NCBI RefSeq assembly: GCF_900230195.1
Contig: NZ_OCNE01000020.1
Location: forward strand, 61,389 to 125,388
Direction of reading: 5' to 3'
DNA: 64,000 bases
From: Streptomyces zhaozhouensis
GTDB lineage: Bacteria; Actinomycetota; Actinomycetes; Streptomycetales; Streptomycetaceae
The translations under genes and the position numbers were made by a program. The notes beneath the pieces are model-generated. The model had not been told where the DNA came from and did not search any database. It saw nothing but the letters and a program-made list of their open reading frames with translations. Below are positions 23,634 to 31,287 of this stretch, one piece after another (within the stretch, counting starts at the first letter, position 1; each line of letters begins with the position of its first letter).

Positions 23634-23741
23634 ATGGTTCTCCCGGACGTGAGCGACTTTCGACCGCACGCGCCGCGCCGGGCCCGTCGTCCCCTCGGGG
23701 CGGGGCGCCTCGGCTGCGCCGGGTGTCCGGTGGTTCGTTGA
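23634..23741 (+). CDS. Putative 35-residue leader peptide upstream of cysO
   Basis: A short ORF within the 321-bp gap 23488-23808, starting at an ATG placed 6 nt after a TACGAT box, so probably leaderless. The product is Arg/Pro-rich and ends GCAGCPVVR; its two cysteine codons (TGC and TGT) fall within the last eight codons. The stop lies 67 nt before cysO. Cysteine-rich upstream ORFs that sense Cys-tRNA control sulfur genes in mycobacteria, and short leader peptides precede sulfur genes in Streptomyces. This one fits that pattern by position and content, but the cysteines are not consecutive. It could be chance coding. Confidence 0.4.
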   Translation: MVLPDVSDFRPHAPRRARRPLGAGRLGCAGCPVVR

Positions 23742-23808
23742 CCGGGCGGCCCGCTCGCCCCTCGCCCAGCCAGTCACGCGTCCGTCTTACTGCTTCTGGA
23801 GTCCTTTC

Positions 23809-24087
23809 ATGGCCATCGAGGTCCGCATCCCGACCATTCTCCGCACCCACACCGACGGCCAGAAGGTCGTGACCGGCGAGGGCAAGACGATCGAGGAGCT
23901 CTTCGCCGACCTGGAGGTCAACCACCCGGGCATCCGGGAGCGCCTGGTGGACGACGGCGGGCTGCGCCGCTTCGTCAACGTCTACCTCAACGACGAGGAC
24001 GTCCGCTTCCTGGAGGGCATCGCCACCCCGGTCAAGGACGGCGACAGCGTCACCATCCTGCCGGCGGTCGCCGGGGGCATGGGCTGA
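23809..24087 (+). CDS. cysO: Sulfur carrier protein CysO (MoaD/ThiS family)
   Basis: A 92-residue ubiquitin-fold protein whose C-terminal thiocarboxylate donates sulfur for cysteine synthesis. It closely resembles mycobacterial CysO: EVRIPTILRTHTDGQK, RFVNVYLNDEDVRF and KDGDSVTILPAVAGG. The M. tuberculosis protein ends at the Gly-Gly; here the reading frame adds Met-Gly (AGGMG). The thiocarboxylate forms on a terminal glycine, so those residues must be removed first, presumably by the JAMM protease. The start is the ATG at 23809 with GGAG upstream. The stop overlaps cysM (TGATG). Confidence 0.93.
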   Translation: MAIEVRIPTILRTHTDGQKVVTGEGKTIEELFADLEVNHPGIRERLVDDGGLRRFVNVYLNDEDVRFLEGIATPVKDGDSVTILPAVAGGMG

Positions 24088-25037
24088 TGCGCTTCGACAG
24101 CGCGCTGGCCTCCGTGGGGAACACCCCGCTGGTGCTGCTGCCCCGGCTCTCGCCCAGCGAGACGGTGCGGATCTGGGCCAAGCTGGAGGATCGCAACCCG
24201 ACAGGTTCGGTCAAGGACCGTCCCGCGCTGTACATGATCGAGCAGGCGGAGAAGGACGGCCGGCTCACCCCCGGCTGCACCATCCTGGAGCCGACCTCGG
24301 GGAACACCGGCATCTCACTGGCCATGGCGGCCCGGCTCAAGGGGTACCGGATCATCTGCGTGATGCCGGAGAACACCTCGGCCGAACGGCGCCAACTGCT
24401 CGCCATGTGGGGCGCCGAGATCATCTCCTCGCCGGCGGCCGGCGGCTCCAACACGGCCGTGCGAGTGGCCAGGGAGCTGGCCGAGGAGCACCCCGAATGG
24501 GTGATGCTCTACCAGTACGGGAACCCGGACAACGCCGGCGCGCACTACGCCGGCACCGGTCCCGAGATCCTGGCCGACCTGCCGTCGGTCACCCACTTCG
24601 TGGCCGGCCTCGGCACCACGGGCACGCTGATGGGCGTCGGCCGCTATCTGCGCGAGCACCGTCCGGACGTGGAGATCGTCGCCGCCGAGCCGCGTTACGA
24701 CGACCTGGTCTACGGCCTGCGGAACCTGGACGAGGGCTTCGTCCCCGAGCTGTACGACGACGCGGTGCTCACCGGCCGCTACTCGGTCGGCTCCGAGGAC
24801 GCGGTGCGCCGGGTGCGGCAGTTGCTCGACGAGGAGGGCATCTTCGCCGGCGTCTCCACCGGCGCCGTCCTGCACGCGGCGCTGGGCGTGGGCCGCCGGG
24901 CGGTGGCGGCAGGGGAGACGGCGGACATCGCGTTCGTCGTCGCGGACGGGGGCTGGAAGTACCTCTCCACCGGCATCTACGAGGCCGCCACGACGGAGGA
25001 GGCGGTCGAGCGCCTCCAGGGCCAGCTCTGGGCCTAG
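24087..25037 (+). CDS. cysM: Cysteine synthase CysM (CysO-dependent type)
   Basis: A PLP enzyme that joins an activated serine (O-phosphoserine in M. tuberculosis CysM) with CysO thiocarboxylate to give the CysO-cysteine adduct, from which Mec frees cysteine. 316 residues. The PLP lysine is K43 in NPTGSVKDRPA, the asparagine loop is TSGNTGISLAM, and the phosphate-binding loop is GLGTTGTLMGVG. The ATG at 24087 overlaps the cysO stop, so carrier and enzyme are made together. The end of the operon is followed by dispersed-repeat DNA rather than another gene on the same transcript. Confidence 0.95.
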   Translation: MRFDSALASVGNTPLVLLPRLSPSETVRIWAKLEDRNPTGSVKDRPALYMIEQAEKDGRLTPGCTILEPTSGNTGISLAMAARLKGYRIICVMPENTSAERRQLLAMWGAEIISSPAAGGSNTAVRVARELAEEHPEWVMLYQYGNPDNAGAHYAGTGPEILADLPSVTHFVAGLGTTGTLMGVGRYLREHRPDVEIVAAEPRYDDLVYGLRNLDEGFVPELYDDAVLTGRYSVGSEDAVRRVRQLLDEEGIFAGVSTGAVLHAALGVGRRAVAAGETADIAFVVADGGWKYLSTGIYEAATTEEAVERLQGQLWA

Positions 25038-25111
25038 CCGGCCGGTCACCGGACGACCACGGTCCTGTTTGGCTGTGTGGGTTGTCGTCCTTGCCCCGGT
25101 GGGTGGTTGCT

Positions 25112-25172
25112 CGCGCCGTTCCCCGCGCCCCTTGACGGCGGTGGGCGGCTTGGGGGCGCGGGGAACTGCGCG
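25112..25172. repeat. Facing pair of dispersed intergenic repeats
   Basis: GCGCCGTTCCCCGCGCCCC (about 25113-25131) and GGGGGCGCGGGGAACTGCGC (about 25152-25171) face each other across about 20 nt, so RNA from here can fold into a long hairpin. The trailing GGTGCATGGGTGGCGGGG matches the copy near 7167. It sits 75 bp after cysM and probably ends that operon. Confidence 0.7.
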
Positions 25173-25271
25173 GTGCATGGGTGGCGGGGGTCAGCCGACA
25201 GCGGTGCCGGGGGGGCCGGGTGGGTGGTCGCCCCCACGCCGTTAATAACGGAATGGAGTGGCTTCGACACG

Positions 25272-25277
25272 TATGGT
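25272..25277 (+). promoter_or_regulatory. Leaderless -10 box for the FtsW/RodA gene
   Basis: TATGGT precedes the GTG at 25285 by 7 nt. No Shine-Dalgarno sequence supports the nearby ATG at 25291 or the upstream codons. Confidence 0.4.
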
Positions 25278-25284
25278 CATTTGT

Positions 25285-26487
25285 GTGACCATGCGCAGCT
25301 ACTCCCTGACCGCGCCCCCCGCCGGCGGCGAGCAGAGCGTCTGGCGGCTGATCACCGCCCGGGACTCGCTCGCGCGGCGGCTGGACTGGCCGCTGACGCT
25401 CGCCGCCCTCGTCCTGACCACGTTGGGCATCCTGCTGGTCTACTCGGCCACCCGGAACCGCACCGACCTGAACAACGGCGAGCCCGAGTTCTTCCTGATG
25501 CGGCAGCTGATGAACGTCGCCATCGGCCTGGGCCTCTGCGGACTGATCGTCTGGTACGGCTATCTGCGGCTGCGGGCCGCCGTCCCGGTGCTGTACCTGC
25601 TCTGCGTGGTGCTCTCGCTGCTGGTGCTGTCCCCGTTGGGGTCGACGGTCAACGGGTCCCGCAGCTGGCTGCAACTGCCGGGCGGCTTCGCCTTCCAGCC
25701 GTCCGAGCTGGTCAAGATCGGGGTGATCCTCGCCATGGCGCTGCTGCTCGCGGCGCCGGGGAGCAACGAGCGCAGGGACGGCCCCGACAGCAGGACGGTG
25801 CTCCAGGCGCTGCTGGTGATCACGGTCCCCGCCGTGCTCGTGATGCTGACGCCGGACGTCGGCCAGACCATGGTGCTCGCCGTGATCGCGCTCGGCGTGC
25901 TGGCGGCCTCCGGCACCGGGCGGGCGTGGATCCTGGGGCTGGTGGCGCTCGGCGTCGCCGGCGCGATCACGGTGTGGCAGGTGGGGCTGCTGGACGAGTA
26001 CCAGCTCAACAGGTTCGCCGCGTTCGCCAACCCGGCGCTCGACCCGGCGGGCGTGGGATACAACACCAACCAGGCCAGGATCGCCATCGGCTCCGGCGGG
26101 CTCTTCGGGCAGGGGCTCTTCCACGGCAGCCAGACCACGGGGCAGTTCGTTCCGGAACAGCACACCGACTTCGTCTTCACCGTCGCCGGCGAGGAACTCG
26201 GCTTTCTGGGAGCGGGGTTGATCGTGGTGCTGTTGGGGGTGGTGCTCTGGCGCGGCTGCCGGATCGCGCGGGACGCGCCGGACCCCTATGGCACGATCGT
26301 GGCGGTCGGCATTGTCGCGTGGGTGGCCTTCCAGACCTTCCAGAACATGGGGATGGCTTTGGGGATCATGCCGGTCACCGGACTTCCGCTGCCGTTCCTC
26401 TCCTATGGCGGATCGTCGATGTTCGCCATCTGGATCGCCGTTGGGCTGTTGCTCGCTATTCGCATTCGCTCCCACAGCAGAATGTGA
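25285..26487 (+). CDS. FtsW/RodA/SpoVE-family SEDS protein
   Basis: A 400-residue polytopic membrane protein of the SEDS peptidoglycan glycosyltransferase family, which polymerises lipid II with a class B PBP. It has about ten membrane helices. Family motifs include GSTVNGSRSWLQLPGGFAFQPSELVK (about 125-150), the catalytic-loop region EQHTDFVFTVAGEELGFLGA and PVTGLPLPFLSYGGSSM near the C-terminus. The gene is monocistronic with a leaderless GTG start at 25285. No cognate class B PBP is adjacent, so whether it serves growth or sporulation cannot be read from context. Confidence 0.93.
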   Translation: MTMRSYSLTAPPAGGEQSVWRLITARDSLARRLDWPLTLAALVLTTLGILLVYSATRNRTDLNNGEPEFFLMRQLMNVAIGLGLCGLIVWYGYLRLRAAVPVLYLLCVVLSLLVLSPLGSTVNGSRSWLQLPGGFAFQPSELVKIGVILAMALLLAAPGSNERRDGPDSRTVLQALLVITVPAVLVMLTPDVGQTMVLAVIALGVLAASGTGRAWILGLVALGVAGAITVWQVGLLDEYQLNRFAAFANPALDPAGVGYNTNQARIAIGSGGLFGQGLFHGSQTTGQFVPEQHTDFVFTVAGEELGFLGAGLIVVLLGVVLWRGCRIARDAPDPYGTIVAVGIVAWVAFQTFQNMGMALGIMPVTGLPLPFLSYGGSSMFAIWIAVGLLLAIRIRSHSRM

Positions 26488-26624
26488 TCGAACTCTTCGA
26501 GCTGATGTTTTGGCGACTACCCCCCGGGCTGGTGATTCCGCCCACACCCGGGGCCGTGCGAGGCGCGGCGGGGCGCTTCGCGACTTAGAGTCGTTCGAAC
26601 CCCACTACGGAGGTTCCCCCGTTT

Positions 26625-27380
26625 ATGAAGCTCACCGTCGTCGGCTGCTCGGGGTCGTTCCCGGCCCCCGACTCGGCCTGCTCCAGCTACCTCATCGAGG
26701 CCGAGGGCTACCGGCTGCTCCTTGACATGGGCAATGGCGCCCTCGGCGAGCTACAGAAGCACTGCGGGCTGTACGACATCGACGCCATCGCGCTCAGCCA
26801 TCTCCACCCCGACCACTGCATCGACATGTGCGGCTACTTCGTGGCCCGTTACTACCGGCACGACGGCGGCCGGCCGCCGCGGGTCCCGGTGTACGGGCCG
26901 AGCGGCACCGAGCAGCGGCTGATCACCGCCTACGACGACGTGCCGGACGAGTCGTCGATGCGGGAGGTCTTCGACTTCCACGACCTGGAGACCGGCCGGG
27001 ACCTGGTCCTCGGGCCGCTGACCGTCCGCGCCGCGCGGGTCAACCACCCGGTGGAGACCTACGGTTTCCGGGTCGAGTACGCCGGCCGTTCGATCTGCTA
27101 CTCGGGCGACACCGGAAGCTGCGAGGGGCTGGACGAACTGGCGCGCGGCGTCGACCTGTTCCTCTGCGAGGCGTCCTTCACCCAGGGCAAGGAGTACGCG
27201 CCCGACGTCCATCTCAACGGCCTGGAGGCCGGCGTCTGCGCCCAACGGGCCGGCGCCGACCGGCTGGTGCTCACCCATGTCCCGCCGTGGACCGACGCCC
27301 AGGTGAATCTGCGCGACGCCAAGTCCGCCTTCGACGGCCCCGTCGAACTGGCCCGCCCCGGCGCCGTCTACGTGGTCTGA
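26625..27380 (+). CDS. MBL-fold metallo-hydrolase (Rv1339-like)
   Basis: A 251-residue two-zinc hydrolase of the RNase Z-like branch. The metal motif is H59-L-H61-P-D63-H64 (SHLHPDH), further ligands lie in VNHPVETYG, CYSGDTG and LVLTHVPPW. It occupies the conserved place before rph held by Rv1339 in M. tuberculosis, a protein reported as a cyclic-nucleotide phosphodiesterase, so cyclic AMP turnover is a reasonable guess. The start ATG at 26625 follows GGAGG at some distance (about 12 nt). A TAGAGT -10 candidate lies about 35 nt upstream. Confidence 0.88.
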   Translation: MKLTVVGCSGSFPAPDSACSSYLIEAEGYRLLLDMGNGALGELQKHCGLYDIDAIALSHLHPDHCIDMCGYFVARYYRHDGGRPPRVPVYGPSGTEQRLITAYDDVPDESSMREVFDFHDLETGRDLVLGPLTVRAARVNHPVETYGFRVEYAGRSICYSGDTGSCEGLDELARGVDLFLCEASFTQGKEYAPDVHLNGLEAGVCAQRAGADRLVLTHVPPWTDAQVNLRDAKSAFDGPVELARPGAVYVV

Positions 27381-27466
27381 GACCGCCTCGCCGACGCGGC
27401 TCCGGCCCGTCCGCCGCGCGGTCCTCCCGTCGGGAAACCGGGGATCGGCGCAGGCCGGACGCCGGA

Positions 27467-27472
27467 TAGGGT
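27467..27472 (+). promoter_or_regulatory. Leaderless -10 box for rph
   Basis: TAGGGT stands 6 nt before the rph ATG at 27479. Confidence 0.45.
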
Positions 27473-27478
27473 CGATCC

Positions 27479-28207
27479 ATGTCACGCATCGACGGCCGGA
27501 CGGCCGACCAGCTCCGCCCCGTGACCATCGAACGCGGCTGGAGCAAGCACGCGGAGGGATCGGTACTGGTCTCCTTCGGCGACACCAGAGTGCTGTGCAC
27601 GGCCAGCTTCACCGAGGGGGTGCCCCGCTGGCGGCGGGGGAGCGGGGAGGGCTGGGTCACCGCCGAGTACGCGATGCTGCCGCGCGCCACCAACACCAGG
27701 GGCGACCGGGAGTCGGTGCGCGGGAAGATCGGCGGGCGCACCCACGAGATCTCGCGGCTGATCGGGCGTTCGCTGCGCGCGGTGGTGGACTTCCGCGCCC
27801 TGGGTGAGAACACGGTGGTGCTCGACTGCGACGTCCTCCAGGCGGACGGCGGCACCAGGACGGCGGCCATCACGGGCGCCTATGTGGCGCTGGCCGACGC
27901 GGTGTCCTGGGCGAGGGGGCGGAAGCTGGTCCGGGGCAAGAACGAGCCGTTGACCGGTCAGGTCGCCGCCGTCAGCGTCGGGATCGTGGACGGGGAGCCG
28001 CTGCTCGACCTGGCCTACACGGAGGACGTGCGGGCCGGGACCGACATGAACGTGGTCTGCACCGACACCGGCGCCTTCGTCGAGGTGCAGGGCACCGCCG
28101 AGGGCACGCCGTTCCAACGCGCCGAGCTGGACGCGCTGTTGGACCTGGCGGTCGGCGGCTGCACGCGCCTCGCGGAGGCGCAGCGGGCGGCACTCGCCGA
28201 GGGGTGA
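27479..28207 (+). CDS. rph: Ribonuclease PH
   Basis: A phosphorolytic 3'-5' exoribonuclease that matures tRNA 3' ends. 242 residues, a single RNase PH fold. Family blocks are HAEGSVLVSFGDTRVLCTAS-like AEGSVLVSFGDTRVLCTAS, GWVTAEYAMLPRATNTR, GRTHEISRLIGRSLRAVVD with phosphate-binding arginines, and DCDVLQADGGTRTAAITGA. In most actinobacteria rdgB follows directly; here 6.1 kb of other genes intervene. The start ATG at 27479 is leaderless. Confidence 0.96.
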   Translation: MSRIDGRTADQLRPVTIERGWSKHAEGSVLVSFGDTRVLCTASFTEGVPRWRRGSGEGWVTAEYAMLPRATNTRGDRESVRGKIGGRTHEISRLIGRSLRAVVDFRALGENTVVLDCDVLQADGGTRTAAITGAYVALADAVSWARGRKLVRGKNEPLTGQVAAVSVGIVDGEPLLDLAYTEDVRAGTDMNVVCTDTGAFVEVQGTAEGTPFQRAELDALLDLAVGGCTRLAEAQRAALAEG

Positions 28208-28297
28208 CGGCCGGCCGTCCGCGTGGCGTTGCCGGTGTCGGGACGGGGGGTAGTAAGCGGAACGAGGGCGGAACCTCCGCCCGATGGAGGGGAGTTG

Positions 28298-28672
28298 ATG
28301 GTGCGAACCATCAGGATGGGGCTGGCCGGCGGCACGTTGGCGATCACGGCCGTGCTCGGCACCCTGGGGTGTGACCTGGACCGCGCGGTGGACTGCGGGC
28401 GGTTGGCGCTCGACGTCTCCAGCAGCGTGGAGACGCTGGGCCGGGCGATCGACGGCGACGACCCGACCGGGTTCGTCGACGCGGCCGACGAGGCGGAGCG
28501 CGACCTCGACGAACTGACCGACGACGTCTCGGACACGGACGTCCGGGCGGCGGCCGAGTCGGTGGGCGACGCCCTCGCCAACGTGCGCGACGGGGTGGCC
28601 GACGGCGAGTCCCCCGACCTGTCACCGCTGAGCGACGCCGCGGACGAACTCACCTCGGCCTGCGCGTCCTGA
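28298..28672 (+). CDS. Small secreted (probable lipo)protein
   Basis: 124 residues. The N-terminus MVRTIRMGLAGGTLAITAVL is a signal peptide ending at LGTLGC, a lipobox-like site with Cys at about 26 (the -3 position is Thr rather than the usual Leu). The mature part is acidic and helical, rich in Asp and Ala (EAERDLDELTDDVSDTDVRA), with two further cysteines. The ATG at 28298 follows GGAGGGGAG. It ends against a 20-bp repeat hairpin. No function is recognised. Confidence 0.7.
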   Translation: MVRTIRMGLAGGTLAITAVLGTLGCDLDRAVDCGRLALDVSSSVETLGRAIDGDDPTGFVDAADEAERDLDELTDDVSDTDVRAAAESVGDALANVRDGVADGESPDLSPLSDAADELTSACAS

Positions 28673-28681
28673 CCGACGGCC

Positions 28682-28743
28682 CGCGCGGTTCCCCGCGCCC
28701 CCGAGCCGCCCACGGCGGAGGCAGGGGCGCGGGGAACCGCGCG
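28682..28743. repeat. Dispersed repeat pair forming a perfect 20-bp hairpin
   Basis: CGCGCGGTTCCCCGCGCCCC (28682-28701) and GGGGCGCGGGGAACCGCGCG (28724-28743) are exact reverse complements across a 22-nt loop, 9 bp after the lipoprotein stop. It is the best-formed member of the dispersed family and is a likely terminator. Confidence 0.85.
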
Positions 28744-28797
28744 AGCGACCCGCCCACCGGGGCCGGGTCGACGCTCCACGTGGCACGTCAGGCTCAC

Positions 28798-28869
28798 GTT
28801 CGCCTGGTCGAACGAATCACGATTTCTCGAACATGACTCTTGACGGTGGCCGAAACTCGTTCCTAGCGT
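28798..28869 (+). promoter_or_regulatory. Promoter of the sugar ABC cassette with upstream inverted repeat
   Basis: TTGACG (28840-28845) and TAGCGT (28864-28869) at 18-nt spacing form the best housekeeping-type promoter in the window. Upstream, GTTCG (28798-28802) and CGAAC (28809-28813) form an inverted repeat, and TCGAAC recurs at about 28827, a possible operator for a sugar regulator. The leader is about 57 nt to the GTG at 28933. Confidence 0.65.
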
Positions 28870-28932
28870 GTGGCGGGCCGGTCGCGGTACCAGGCGGGCC
28901 GGCGTGAGCACGCTGGCAAAGGAGCTGGTGGC

Positions 28933-30339
28933 GTGGCTGCACAGGTCCCGAAGTTCCCCCGCTACCGACGTCCCGGCGGCGCCCCGCCGCCGCCCCAGGG
29001 CCCGCTCTCCCGGCGGGCGTTGCTGCGGGCCGGCGCCGGCCTCGGGGCCGCCGCCGCGCTGACGCCGGGGCTCGCGGCCTGCGCCGGCGGCCAGAACGCC
29101 GACCCCCGTGCCTCAGGCGACGTCGAGCTGTCGTTCTGGACCCATGACGAGGCGTACGCGGACTTCTTCGAGATCTCCGCCGAGATCGCCGAGCGGAGCA
29201 GCGACTTCCGCTACCGCCTGCGGCTGAGCCGCGCCGGCGCCGAGGACCTGGTCACCAAGACCATCGCCCAGGCCATCGCCGGCCGAGGCACCCCCGATGT
29301 CGCGGGCTTCGAGATCGGGGCCTTCCCCCGGCTGCTGCGCGGGGTGCTCGCCGAGGAGCTGCTGACCGACCTGAGCGGCGACCTCGGCGACGCGGCCGAC
29401 GACCTGCTGCCCGCCAGGACGGCGCCGTTCAGCCGCGACGGGCATCTCTACGCCCTCGACTCGGACGCGCCACTGGTCGTCTACTACTACCGGGAGTCCG
29501 AGTTCGAACGGCTCGGCATCCCCACCGACCTGGCCACCTGGGAGGAACTGGCGGAGGCCGGCACCAGGGCGCACGAGCGGCACGGGGTCTCGCTGGGCGC
29601 GGTGCCCGTGGGCAGCGAACCCGGTGTCAACACCCAGGGGTTCGAGATGCTGCTGCTGCAACGCGGTGGCCGGTTCTTCGACGAGGACGGAGCGCTGGCC
29701 ATCGAGTCGCCCGAGGCCGAGGAGGTGCTCGGCTTCATGGCCGAGGGGCTGCGCACCGGCTTCCTCAGCAGCGTCGCCGGGCTGCTGCATCCGCCGATGC
29801 AGGCGGCCCTCAAGGACGGCGCGGTGCTCGGCCAGTGGATGGCGACCTGGTACCGGATCTACGGTCTGGAGCCCAACGTCCCCGAGCAGGCCGGCCAGTG
29901 GCGTATCCGGCCGCTGCCCGCGTTCCGGAACGGCGGGGTGCGCACCTCGTTCACCGGGGGCACCGGCTTCGGGGTGATCCGCGGCAAGGAGAACACCCTG
30001 GCCGGGGTCGAACTGGTAAAGGCCGCCTATCTGACCCCGTCCGAACAGGTTCGCCGCTTCCGCGACCTGGGCTATCTGCCGACCCGCCGCTCGGTCTACG
30101 AGAACCGCGAACTCCTCGCCATCACCGATGAGTTCTGCGGTGGTCAGCCCACCTTCGAGGTGTACCGCGAGCTGATCGACGAGGCGCCGGCGATCCATCT
30201 CAGCGCCGACAAGTCCACCCTCGACACCGTCCTCAGCGGCTATCTGCTCCAGGCGTACCACGGGGACCTCTCCCCGCGCGACGCGCTGGCGAGGGCCGCC
30301 GAGGACTTCCGGGGCCAGACCCGCAACTCCCGCGACTGA
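28933..30339 (+). CDS. Sugar ABC transporter, extracellular solute-binding lipoprotein
   Basis: A 468-residue substrate receptor of the bacterial extracellular solute-binding protein family 1. The leader has a twin-arginine-like SRRALLRAG (Arg27-Arg28), a hydrophobic core and a lipobox LAAC with Cys50, giving an anchored lipoprotein. The mature protein begins with VELSFWTHDEAYADFF and includes TPDVAGFEIGAFP and SFTGGTGFGVIRGKEN, typical of carbohydrate receptors. The GTG at 28933 is chosen for AAAGGAG 8 nt upstream, although the frame is open earlier. It heads an operon with two permeases and a GH42 enzyme; no ATPase gene is present, so a shared MsiK-type ATPase is expected. Confidence 0.9.
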   Translation: MAAQVPKFPRYRRPGGAPPPPQGPLSRRALLRAGAGLGAAAALTPGLAACAGGQNADPRASGDVELSFWTHDEAYADFFEISAEIAERSSDFRYRLRLSRAGAEDLVTKTIAQAIAGRGTPDVAGFEIGAFPRLLRGVLAEELLTDLSGDLGDAADDLLPARTAPFSRDGHLYALDSDAPLVVYYYRESEFERLGIPTDLATWEELAEAGTRAHERHGVSLGAVPVGSEPGVNTQGFEMLLLQRGGRFFDEDGALAIESPEAEEVLGFMAEGLRTGFLSSVAGLLHPPMQAALKDGAVLGQWMATWYRIYGLEPNVPEQAGQWRIRPLPAFRNGGVRTSFTGGTGFGVIRGKENTLAGVELVKAAYLTPSEQVRRFRDLGYLPTRRSVYENRELLAITDEFCGGQPTFEVYRELIDEAPAIHLSADKSTLDTVLSGYLLQAYHGDLSPRDALARAAEDFRGQTRNSRD

Positions 30340-30348
30340 GGAGCCCAG

Positions 30349-31287
30349 TTGACCGTCCCCACCACGGCGCCCCCACCCCGGGCCGCGTCCTCCGAGCCGC
30401 CACCTCCGAGCGGCGGCGGGCGGCGGCGGATGTGGGCCCCCTACGCCTTCATCGCCCCGTTCTACGTGCTGTACGTGCTCTTCATGATCGTGCCGATCCT
30501 GGTCGCCTGCGGTCTGAGCCTCACCGAGTGGGTCGGCCTCGGCACCCCGAAGTTCGTCGGGCTGCGCAACTTCCTCGACCTGGCCAGGGACACCAGCTTC
30601 CACACCGCACTGGCCAACTCCACGCTCTACGTACTGGTCAGCGTCTTCGTCGTGGTGCCCTGCGCGCTGCTGCTCGCGCAGGCGCTGCACACCAGGGGGC
30701 TGCGGGCCAGGGACCTCTTCCGGGTCACGTTCTTCGTGCCGATGGTCCTCTCGCCGATCGTCATCGCACTGGTCTACAGCCTGCTGCTGGACACCCAGTA
30801 CGGACTGGTCAACTCCGTGCTGAAGGCGCTCTTCGGCGGCGGCGGCGTCGACTGGATCGGCGACCCCGACTGGGCGAAGTCCACCGTCGCCGTGGTGGTC
30901 CTGTGGCGTTGGGTCGGCTATCTGACCATCTTCTTCCTCGCCGCGCTCCAGGCGGTGCCGAGGGACCTCTACGAGGCGGCCGAACTGGACGGCGCCGGGG
31001 CGATCCGCAGCTTCTTCACCGTGACCCTGCCCTCGATCCAGCCGGTGACCGCGTTCGTGGTGGTCACCTCGTTCATCGGCGCCGCCCAGCTCTTCGACGA
31101 GCCCTATCTGATCACCAACGGCGGTCCAGGCGAGGCGACGCTGAGCGTCGCGATGTTCGTCTACCGGGCCGCGTTCCAACGCCAGCAGTTCGGCTACGCG
31201 GCGGCGGCCGGGCTGGTGCTCTTCGTCGTCGTCTTCGCCGTGAGCCAACTGCTCAACCGGCTGCTGGCCATCGGGAGGGCCGAATGA
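30349..31287 (+). CDS. Sugar ABC transporter permease (MalF/UgpA type)
   Basis: 312 residues, six membrane helices after a Pro-rich cytoplasmic N-terminus. The cytoplasmic EAA loop that docks the ATPase reads DLYEAAELDGAGAIRSFFTVTLPSI. The likely initiation codon is a TTG at 30349 with GAGGAG just upstream; the first in-frame ATG is at codon 28, at the membrane boundary. The last codons overlap the next gene by ATGA. It would pair with the next permease to form the import channel. Confidence 0.9.
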   Translation: MTVPTTAPPPRAASSEPPPPSGGGRRRMWAPYAFIAPFYVLYVLFMIVPILVACGLSLTEWVGLGTPKFVGLRNFLDLARDTSFHTALANSTLYVLVSVFVVVPCALLLAQALHTRGLRARDLFRVTFFVPMVLSPIVIALVYSLLLDTQYGLVNSVLKALFGGGGVDWIGDPDWAKSTVAVVVLWRWVGYLTIFFLAALQAVPRDLYEAAELDGAGAIRSFFTVTLPSIQPVTAFVVVTSFIGAAQLFDEPYLITNGGPGEATLSVAMFVYRAAFQRQQFGYAAAAGLVLFVVVFAVSQLLNRLLAIGRAE

